Assembly: GCA_964584755.1 (NCBI GenBank)
Contig: CAZPAV010000073.1
Span: 1 to 8,734, forward strand
Direction of reading: 5' to 3'
Source of the DNA: CAZPAV01 sp964584755
GTDB taxonomy: Bacteria > Actinomycetota > Acidimicrobiia > Spongiisociales > UBA5794
DNA length: 8,734 nt
Below, one piece after another: positions 1-4,944 of the stretch. The first letter of the stretch is position 1. Each line of letters begins with the position of its first letter. A program made the translations under genes and the position numbers. The notes under the pieces are model-generated. The model was given only the letters and a program-made list of their open reading frames with translations. It made no database searches and was not told where the DNA came from.

Positions 1-565
1 CCGCGCCGCCCCCGGGAGCCGCGCGCGGCCCGACGCGCGGAGGGAGCAGGTGGGGAGAGGCGACGGCGGGGGGGGCGCGGGCGACGGGGTGGACGCCCGA
101 GAAGCGGGCGGGGGCGGAGAGGGTGGCGACGCCGGCGACGTCCCGGGCTGCCCCGGCGGCGATGGCGCCGGTGCCGCCCATCGAGGCGCCGAGGACGAAC
201 ACCTCGGTCGCGCCGAGCCGGTACGCCTCGTCGATGGCGGCCATGGTGTCGACGTCGACACGGAAACCCGTGCCCTCCGAACCTCCGTAGCCGCGGAAGT
301 CGAAGGGCAGCGCCGAGTATCCGGCGGCGGCGAGGGTTCGGGCGAAGGGGTACCACGAGGTCATCGTCGCCGGCTTCATGTGGGCCAGGACGACGAACCT
401 CGGTCCGTCGCCGAAGCGGCGACCCTCGAGGAGGACGCCGTCCGCGGTGAGGAACGTCACCGGGGTCCCGCCGTCGCCGGCCGTCGTCGGCGCGGCGGTT
501 CGCGAGGCGCACCCTCCGGCGAGGAGCGCCGTCGCCACCGCCGCGATCACGAGCATGCGCGCCAC
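1..565 (-). CDS. Putative lipoprotein alpha/beta hydrolase (3' end cut by window edge)
   Basis: Reading the complementary strand gives an open frame from GTG at 565 to the left edge: 188 residues, no stop. Residues 1-18 look like a lipoprotein signal peptide (MAR, then a hydrophobic stretch) ending in LLAGGC, with Cys19 as the likely lipidated residue, so the protein probably sits on the outer face of the membrane. A serine-hydrolase alpha/beta fold follows: strand FVVLAH (57-62), DFRGYGGSEG (89-98), and a nucleophile elbow GASMGG (126-131) with Ser128 as expected nucleophile. The catalytic Asp and His would lie beyond the window. Substrate is unknown; relatives include dienelactone hydrolase-like and peptidase-like proteins. 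GTG 565 is chosen because a TANNNT box ends 7 nt upstream; in-frame ATG 556 and GTG 574 are alternatives. An 8-nt G run (68-75) lies in the last third, after which similarity to the fold becomes hard to see, so a sequencing frameshift is possible. Confidence 0.75.
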   Translation of the reverse strand, partial: MARMLVIAAVATALLAGGCASRTAAPTTAGDGGTPVTFLTADGVLLEGRRFGDGPRFVVLAHMKPATMTSWYPFARTLAAAGYSALPFDFRGYGGSEGTGFRVDVDTMAAIDEAYRLGATEVFVLGASMGGTGAIAAGAARDVAGVATLSAPARFSGVHPVARAPPAVASPHLLPPRVGPRAAPGGGA

Positions 566-572
566 GGTCGCC

Positions 573-578
573 ACCGTA
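573..578 (-). promoter_or_regulatory. Candidate -10 box of the lipoprotein hydrolase gene
   Basis: On the minus strand TACGGT is followed by 7 nt (ggcgacc) and then the GTG start at 565. This fits the actinobacterial TANNNT -10 consensus, with the transcript starting at the start codon. A weak -35-like CCGACA lies at 603-598 with a long 19-nt spacer. No Shine-Dalgarno sequence precedes the GTG. Inferred from position and consensus only. Confidence 0.45.
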
Positions 579-583
579 GCGAT

Positions 584-593
584 CCGCCGGCGG
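584..593. promoter_or_regulatory. 10-nt perfect palindrome in the divergent promoter region
   Basis: CCGCCGGCGG equals its own reverse complement. It lies between the candidate -10 box of the hydrolase gene (573-578) and its weak -35-like hexamer (598-603), where a repressor could bind. Short GC palindromes are common in DNA of this composition, so this is only a candidate operator. Confidence 0.15.
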
Positions 594-624
594 TTCGTGT
601 CGGCCGGAGGGACGACCCGGTCCC

Positions 625-630
625 TATCAT
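625..630 (+). promoter_or_regulatory. Candidate -10 box of the M16 peptidase-dapB unit
   Basis: TATCAT stands out in very GC-rich surroundings and ends 8 nt before the ATG at 639, the spacing expected if transcription starts at the start codon. I see no clear -35 element and no ribosome-binding site. The same geometry is seen at three other unit starts in the window, which strengthens the call. Confidence 0.55.
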
Positions 631-638
631 CGGCGACC

Positions 639-1889
639 ATGCACCATCACCTGATCACGCTACCCAACGGCCTGCGCATCATCTCCGAGGACATGCCGTC
701 CGCCCGGTCCGTCGCCATCGGCTGCTGGGTGGACACGGGAAGCCGGGACGAGGACCCGCCCGAGGCGGGCGCGAGCCACTTCCTCGAGCACCTCCTCTTC
801 AAGGGATCGGAGCGGTGGCCGGCCCGGGCCATCAGCGAGGCCTTCGACGCCATCGGGGCGCGCAACAACGCCTTCACGTCGAAGGAGTACACCTGCTTCT
901 GGGCGCGGACGCGAGACGCCGACCTCCCCATCGCCGTCGAGATCCTCGCCGAGATGCTGCAACGCCCCGCCTTCCGGCCGGACGAGATCGACTCGGAGCG
1001 GCACGTCGTCCTCGAGGAGATCAACCAGAACGAGGACGACCCCACCGACGTCGCCCACGAGGAGTTCATGCGGGCGTTCTGGCACGGCCATGCGCTGGCG
1101 GCCCCCATCCTCGGCACCCCGGAGTCCATCGGCGGCATGGAGCGGGGGACCATCCATGCCTACTGGTCGCGGAGGTACGTGCCGCCGTCGGTGGTGGTGG
1201 CCGCCGCCGGGCGTGTCGATCACGACGCCCTCGTGGAGCTCGTGCGGGCACACTTCGGGACCTGGGAGGGAGAGGCCGGGGGGAGACGCCTCGCCTCCTT
1301 GGAGCCCGCGGCACGAGTACGGGTACGACGGCGCGACACCGAGCAGGCGCATCTCGTCTTCGGGAGTCCGGCGTTGCCGCGCGACGACGAGCGGCGGTTC
1401 GCGCTCATCGTCGTCGACCACGTCCTCGGGGGCGGCATGTCGAGCCGTCTCTTCCGCGAGATCCGGGAGGTGCGCGGACTGGCCTACGCCGTCCACTCCT
1501 TCCGCCTTCCCTTCCAGGAGACGGGCGCCGCCGCCCTGTACGTGGGGACGACCCCCTCGCAGGCGCCCGAGGTGCTGAAGATCGTCCGGGACCAGCTCGA
1601 CGCACTCCTCGCCGAGGGGCTCACCGAGGAGGAGCTGCACCGGGCCAAGGGCCACGTCGAGGGCTCCCTCGCCCTCTCCCTCGAGGAGCCGCACAGCAGG
1701 ATGAATCGTCTCGGACGCAACGAGCTCACCGGGGTGGGCCACCTGTCGGTGGACGAGATCGTCGCCCGGGTGGAGGCGGTGACCCTCGAGGAGGCACGCG
1801 AGGTCGCCCGTGTCTCCTACGGCGGTCCCTACGTCCTCGGTGCCGTCGGGCCCTTCGCGCCGGAGGACCTGGAGGATTTCGTGACATGA
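639..1889 (+). CDS. M16 family zinc metallopeptidase (pitrilysin/processing-peptidase type)
   Basis: The 416-residue protein has the usual length of single-unit bacterial M16B peptidases, which form a clam-shaped chamber and degrade or process peptides. The inverted zinc motif HxxEH is intact as HFLEH, with His47, His51 and catalytic Glu50. The third ligand is Glu127 in VVLEEI, 76 residues after His51, as in mitochondrial processing peptidase beta. The C-terminal half carries the conserved GGGMSSRLF (264-272) and RGLAY (279-283) substrate-binding elements, so this looks like an active subunit and not a degenerate partner. No signal peptide is seen; it is probably cytoplasmic. The frame stays open upstream to about 378, but ATG 639 gives the typical family N-terminus (ITLPNGLRI) and is preceded by a -10-like box. 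Its stop overlaps dapB. In mycobacteria the equivalent gene, pepR, also lies near dapB. The physiological substrate is unknown. Confidence 0.93.
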   Translation: MHHHLITLPNGLRIISEDMPSARSVAIGCWVDTGSRDEDPPEAGASHFLEHLLFKGSERWPARAISEAFDAIGARNNAFTSKEYTCFWARTRDADLPIAVEILAEMLQRPAFRPDEIDSERHVVLEEINQNEDDPTDVAHEEFMRAFWHGHALAAPILGTPESIGGMERGTIHAYWSRRYVPPSVVVAAAGRVDHDALVELVRAHFGTWEGEAGGRRLASLEPAARVRVRRRDTEQAHLVFGSPALPRDDERRFALIVVDHVLGGGMSSRLFREIREVRGLAYAVHSFRLPFQETGAAALYVGTTPSQAPEVLKIVRDQLDALLAEGLTEEELHRAKGHVEGSLALSLEEPHSRMNRLGRNELTGVGHLSVDEIVARVEAVTLEEAREVARVSYGGPYVLGAVGPFAPEDLEDFVT

Positions 1890-2647
1890 CCGCCGTGGGC
1901 GTCTCCGGGGCGGGGGGCCGCATGGGGCGGCTCGTCGCCGCGACGGTCGCGGCCGCCGAGGACCTCGTCCTCGCCGGACTCTACGACCCGCCGCACGCCG
2001 GGGAGGAGGTGGCGGGCGGGGTGGTCGCCGCCGAGCGGGACGCGCTCGCCTCCTGCGAGGTGGTGGTCGAGTTCACCCGGCCGGACGTCGTCATGGAGAA
2101 CCTCGCCGCGTGGCGCGCCGCGGGGCTCCACGCGGTCGTGGGGACCTCGGGGTTCGACGAGGAGCGTCTCGTTCGACTGCGGCGGCTCTGGGGTGAGGGC
2201 CCGCCGAACTGCGTGGTCGTCCCGAACTTCTCCATCGGGGCGGTGACGATGATGCAGGTGGCGGAGCAGGTGGCGGCACGGTTCTCCGCCGCCGAGGTGG
2301 TGGAGCTGCATCACGACGGGAAGGTGGACGCGCCCTCGGGGACCGCGATCGCCACCGCGGAGCGCATCGGCCGGGTCCTGGAGCCGCGGCGGGCGACGGA
2401 GTCCGAGGAGCTCCTCGCCGGGGCGCGCGGGGCAGCCGTGGCCGGGGTTCCGGTGCACGCGGTGCGCCTCCCCGGTCTCGTCGCCCACCAGATGGTGATC
2501 TTCGGGGGGCCGGGGGAGACGCTGACGATCCGGCACGACACCACGGATCGACGCGCCTTCATGCCGGGCGTCCTCCTGGCGGTTCGGCGGGTGGCGACGC
2601 TCGAGCACCCGGTCACCGTCGGCCTGGAGTCGCTCCTCGACGGATGA
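1886..2647 (+). CDS. dapB: 4-hydroxy-tetrahydrodipicolinate reductase DapB
   Basis: This 253-residue cytoplasmic enzyme reduces the DapA product with NAD(P)H to tetrahydrodipicolinate, the second committed step of diaminopimelate/lysine synthesis. The N-terminal Rossmann domain has the glycine motif GAGGRMG (8-14) and the conserved EFTRP (62-66) and VVGTSGF (84-90) segments. The catalytic region ELHHDGKVDAPSGTA (140-154) supplies the proton-donor His142 and the substrate-binding Lys146, in the same H-x3-K spacing as E. coli His159/Lys163, followed by the PSGTA loop. The length is nearer actinobacterial DapB (about 245) than E. coli DapB (273). The ATG overlaps the M16 peptidase stop in ATGA (1886-1889), with GGAGGA at 1871-1876 as ribosome-binding site, so the two genes are probably co-transcribed and translationally coupled. 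It converges with the DUF5335-like gene, leaving only 9 nt between stops. Confidence 0.96.
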   Translation: MTAVGVSGAGGRMGRLVAATVAAAEDLVLAGLYDPPHAGEEVAGGVVAAERDALASCEVVVEFTRPDVVMENLAAWRAAGLHAVVGTSGFDEERLVRLRRLWGEGPPNCVVVPNFSIGAVTMMQVAEQVAARFSAAEVVELHHDGKVDAPSGTAIATAERIGRVLEPRRATESEELLAGARGAAVAGVPVHAVRLPGLVAHQMVIFGGPGETLTIRHDTTDRRAFMPGVLLAVRRVATLEHPVTVGLESLLDG

Positions 2648-2668
2648 GGGTCGTCCTCAGGCGGGGAG
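2633..2668. terminator. Candidate bidirectional terminator hairpin between convergent stops
   Basis: An outer stem pairs CTCCTCG (2633-2639) with CGGGGAG (2662-2668), including one T-G wobble. After a small internal loop, an inner stem pairs TGAGG (2645-2649) with CCTCA (2655-2659) around a 5-nt loop. The inner arms contain the two convergent stop codons themselves: TGA of dapB and, on the other strand, TGA of the DUF5335-like gene. No T-tract follows on either side, so this would be an atypical terminator for GC-rich DNA. Confidence 0.3.
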
Positions 2669-3016
2669 ACCGGCCGGAGGGGTCACGGTGACGAGGGTCT
2701 TCGTACCGGAGGAGTCGACGACGAGGAACACGCGGTCGGCGCCCGAGGCGCGGTGCCAGATCTGCTCGGGGTGGCGGACGAAGTGCCGCAGGACCACCGG
2801 ATACGATCCACTCGTTCCTCCCACGGCGATCTCCACGACGTCGTCACGGGGGTCGTAGAGGAGGAAGGCGAGGGGGATGTGCTCGGCCTCGTACTCGTCG
2901 CCGAACTCGCGGTCGAGGACCTCGATGGTGGTGGGCGCCCCGCCGTGCTCCGCGGTGAACGCCTCGAGGTACGAGGCCCACCGCTCCTCGGGGATCCGGT
3001 CGGTGAAGTCCTCCAT
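2657..3016 (-). CDS. DUF5335-like small protein of unknown function
   Basis: The 119-residue acidic protein has no signal peptide, membrane segment or catalytic motif that I can identify. It begins with an IPEERW-like segment (8-13), continues with TTIEVLDREFGDEYEAE (29-45), a hydrophobic strand PLAFLLYDP (48-56), then VEIAVGG (61-67) and YPVVLRHFV (72-80), and ends in short strands (VFLVVDSSG, TKTLVTV). From memory this matches DUF5335 proteins, small mixed alpha/beta proteins frequent in actinobacteria and without assigned function. ATG 3016 is preferred over in-frame GTG 3022 because AGGAGG (3027-3022) sits 5 nt before it. It lies 72 nt downstream of the chaperedoxin gene on the same strand and may be co-transcribed with it, but that does not establish a shared role. 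Confidence 0.8.
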   Translation of the reverse strand: MEDFTDRIPEERWASYLEAFTAEHGGAPTTIEVLDREFGDEYEAEHIPLAFLLYDPRDDVVEIAVGGTSGSYPVVLRHFVRHPEQIWHRASGADRVFLVVDSSGTKTLVTVTPPAGLPA

Positions 3017-3021
3017 GAGCA

Positions 3022-3027
3022 CCTCCT
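3022..3027 (-). promoter_or_regulatory. Ribosome-binding site deciding the DUF5335-like start
   Basis: A perfect AGGAGG on the minus strand ends 5 nt before ATG 3016. The alternative start GTG 3022-3020 would overlap this site, so the ATG is the better start. A strong Shine-Dalgarno sequence here contrasts with its absence at the unit-leading genes. Confidence 0.7.
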
Positions 3028-3088
3028 CGGTCTCCGCGTCGCCATCGTCCCTCGTCCCGCCGCGTTCCGGTAGGGACGAACGTCGGAG

Positions 3089-3934
3089 TCAGTAGAGCGC
3101 CGACGCGAGCTGCTTGCGGTACGTCCGGGTGAGCGGGTGTCCGTCCCCGAGCACTCCGAAGATGTCGAGGATGGCGAGGCGAGCCTCGTCCTTGCGCGGG
3201 CCCTTCGCCCTCACGACGGCGAGGAGATGGTCGAGGGCGGGCTCGTACTCGTTGCGGGCGGCGAGGGCCTTGGCGAGCTCGATCCGGGTCGCCTCGTCAC
3301 CGGGATCCTCGGCGAGCTTCGCCTCGAGCCCGGCGAGATCGTCACCACCGGCGGCCCGGAGACGGGCCGCCGCCTGCAGCCGCTCCACCTCGGCGTCCGG
3401 TGCCAGCTTCCCCAGGACGATGAGCGCCTCGTCGGTGTCGCCGCGTTCGATGAGCAGGCTGGCGAGGCTCGTCCCCGCCTCGGGATGGTCCGGCTGCCGT
3501 TCGAGGACCTGGCGGAAGATGTGCTCCGCGGTGGGGGAGTCGCCCTCGATGAGGGCGGTCCTCGCCTCGTCGACCATGAGGTCGAGCTCGTTGGGGAGGA
3601 TCCCCTGGAGCCACTGCCGCAGCGTCGTCTCCGGGTAGGCGCCGGTGAAGCGATTCACCTCCTTGCCGTCGCGGAAGGCGACGACCGTGGGGATGCCCTG
3701 GACCCGGTAGGCGGCGGCGAGCTGCTGGTTGCGGTCGACGTCGACTTTCGCCAGCTCGAAGGTCCCCCCGTACTCGACGGCGAGTCGCTCGAGGAGGGGC
3801 CCGAGGACACGGCAGGGACCGCACCACTCCGCCCAGAAGTCCACGACGACGGGGACCTCCCGGCTGCGTTGGAGCACCGCGACCGGGAAGTCGCCCTCGG
3901 CGACGTCCTTGACGTACTCGCTCATGTGATCCAT
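3089..3934 (-). CDS. ybbN: Thioredoxin-TPR co-chaperone (YbbN/CnoX-type chaperedoxin)
   Basis: The 281-residue cytoplasmic protein fuses an N-terminal thioredoxin domain (about 5-112) to a C-terminal tetratricopeptide-like region (about 115-280). The thioredoxin part has DFWAEWCGPC with redox cysteines Cys38 and Cys41, and the cis-proline loop GIPT (Pro82). The helical part repeats the A-x-x-hydrophobic pattern of TPR units (ARTALIEGD, LASLLIERGDTDEA, ELAKALAARNEYEPALDHL). Length and architecture match E. coli YbbN/CnoX, a holdase that protects substrates from overoxidation and hands them to GroEL or DnaK. E. coli YbbN lacks one of the two active-site cysteines, whereas the intact CGPC here suggests it could also act as a disulfide reductase, as reported for some alphaproteobacterial CnoX. 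ATG 3934 is chosen because TATCCT ends 7 nt upstream; ATG 3925 is the alternative. It is divergent from dapA. Confidence 0.92.
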   Translation of the reverse strand: MDHMSEYVKDVAEGDFPVAVLQRSREVPVVVDFWAEWCGPCRVLGPLLERLAVEYGGTFELAKVDVDRNQQLAAAYRVQGIPTVVAFRDGKEVNRFTGAYPETTLRQWLQGILPNELDLMVDEARTALIEGDSPTAEHIFRQVLERQPDHPEAGTSLASLLIERGDTDEALIVLGKLAPDAEVERLQAAARLRAAGGDDLAGLEAKLAEDPGDEATRIELAKALAARNEYEPALDHLLAVVRAKGPRKDEARLAILDIFGVLGDGHPLTRTYRKQLASALY

Positions 3935-3941
3935 GGCCGGG

Positions 3942-3947
3942 AGGATA
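3942..3947 (-). promoter_or_regulatory. Candidate -10 box of ybbN
   Basis: On the minus strand TATCCT is followed by exactly 7 nt (cccggcc) and then ATG 3934. This is the spacing expected for a transcript beginning at the start codon. No Shine-Dalgarno sequence fits ATG 3934, and no clear -35 element is visible. Confidence 0.55.
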
Positions 3948-3983
3948 GTGAGGGACGGGGGCAGCCACGAGGGTCGCCCGCTG

Positions 3984-3996
3984 GGCGCCGGGCGCC
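3984..3996. promoter_or_regulatory. 13-nt hyphenated palindrome, candidate operator between ybbN and dapA
   Basis: GGCGCC-G-GGCGCC is symmetric about its central base and also reads as a 7-nt tandem repeat (GGGCGCC twice, 3983-3996). It sits near the middle of the 113-nt divergent spacer, upstream of both candidate -10 boxes, where a shared regulator could bind. It could equally be chance in GC-rich DNA. Confidence 0.2.
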
Positions 3997-4034
3997 GGCG
4001 ACCGCCATGGCCGGGGATGCCCTGATCGTCCTGC

Positions 4035-4040
4035 TACCGT
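4035..4040 (+). promoter_or_regulatory. Candidate -10 box of the dapA-rnj unit
   Basis: TACCGT ends 7 nt before ATG 4048, fitting TANNNT with leaderless initiation at the start codon. No -35 hexamer or ribosome-binding site is evident. The spacer is too short and too lacking in structure to hold a lysine riboswitch. Confidence 0.5.
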
Positions 4041-4047
4041 CGCGGTC

Positions 4048-4944
4048 ATGGACACACGACCCGACGCTCCGTTCGGCCCCGTCCTCACCGCGGTCGTCAC
4101 CCCCTTCGACGAGGACGGCGCCATCGACTACGGCGCCTTCTGGCGCCTCACGCGGCATCTCGCGCAGACCGGCTCCGACGGGGTCGTCGTCGCGGGCACC
4201 ACCGGCGAGTCGCCGACGCTGTCGAAGGTGGAGAAGGTGGCGCTCTTCAAGGCCGCCGTCGACGCGGTGGGCGACCGGATGCGGGTCATCGCCGGCACCG
4301 GCACCTACGACACCCGCGCCTCCGTCGAGCTCACCGAGCGCGCCGCCGAGGCCGGATGTCACGGCGTCATGGCGGTGACGCCCTACTACTCGAAACCCCC
4401 GCAGGAGGGTCTCTTCCGGCACTTCACCGCGATCGCCGATGCCACCGACCTTCCCGTCCTCCTCTACAACATCCCGGGCCGCACCTGTCGCCTCATCGAG
4501 ATCGAGACCCTCGTTCGGCTCGCCGCCCATCCCCGGATCGTGGCGGTGAAGGACGCCGTGGACGACATCGCCTGGACGCGCAAGGCGATCGCGGCGCTCC
4601 CTCGGGACTTCGCGGTGTACTCCGGCTCGGACGGGATGACCGGCGAGATCATCGCCGCCGGAGGTGTGGGCGTCGTCTCGGTGACCGCGAACGTCGCCGG
4701 CGAGCACGTCCGGCGGTTCGTCGAGGCCGCGCTGGCCGGGGACCAGGACGAGGCGGCGCGTCTCGACGCGCTCCTCGCCCCCCTCAACGAGGCACTCTTC
4801 CTCGAGCCGAACCCCATGCCGGTGAAGGCGCTCCTCGGCGCGGTCTGGGGTGACGTCGGGGAGCCCCGACTTCCGCTCGTACCTGCCGCCGCGGAGACGG
4901 TGGAGCGGGGTCGGCGGGCGCTCGAGGGGCTCGAGACGCGGTGA
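4048..4944 (+). CDS. dapA: 4-hydroxy-tetrahydrodipicolinate synthase DapA
   Basis: This 298-residue class I aldolase-type TIM barrel condenses pyruvate with aspartate semialdehyde, the first committed step of diaminopimelate/lysine synthesis in the cytoplasm. Hallmarks are all present: GTTGESPTL (50-58) with Thr51/Thr52 matching E. coli Thr44/Thr45; TPYYSKP (111-117) with Tyr114 matching Tyr107; YNIPGRT (140-146) with Tyr140 and Arg145 matching Tyr133 and Arg138; and the Schiff-base lysine Lys168 in VAVKDA. The spacing Tyr140-Lys168 (28 residues) equals that in E. coli. The GSDG (193-196) loop is also typical. Length is normal for the family (about 290-300). With the Tyr, Arg and second Thr kept, DapA is a better assignment than N-acetylneuraminate lyase or other paralogues. 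The stop overlaps the rnj start in GTGA (4941-4944), implying co-transcription and coupled translation. The DapB partner lies 1.4 kb upstream in another unit. Confidence 0.96.
   Translation: MDTRPDAPFGPVLTAVVTPFDEDGAIDYGAFWRLTRHLAQTGSDGVVVAGTTGESPTLSKVEKVALFKAAVDAVGDRMRVIAGTGTYDTRASVELTERAAEAGCHGVMAVTPYYSKPPQEGLFRHFTAIADATDLPVLLYNIPGRTCRLIEIETLVRLAAHPRIVAVKDAVDDIAWTRKAIAALPRDFAVYSGSDGMTGEIIAAGGVGVVSVTANVAGEHVRRFVEAALAGDQDEAARLDALLAPLNEALFLEPNPMPVKALLGAVWGDVGEPRLPLVPAAAETVERGRRALEGLETR

Noticed and set aside
660..1742. 360-residue minus-strand open frame opposite the M16 peptidase
   Set aside because: It mirrors the codon pattern of the M16 gene, has no family motifs and no start signal; it is a shadow of the real gene.
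50..1885. Long plus-strand open frame running into dapB (865 residues from 50)
   Set aside because: The part before 1886 is Arg/Gly/Pro-rich low-complexity sequence covering the hydrolase and M16 genes in other frames. DapB similarity begins exactly at ATG 1886, so this is an open frame produced by high GC and not an N-terminal extension.
3935..4047. Lysine riboswitch upstream of dapA
   Set aside because: The spacer is only 113 nt, also holds the ybbN promoter, shows none of the conserved multi-stem structure, and the -10 geometry indicates no 5' leader.
3137..4378. 413-residue plus-strand open frame opposite ybbN and running into dapA in another frame
   Set aside because: No domain is recognisable, and it conflicts with both the thioredoxin-TPR gene and the DapA frame.
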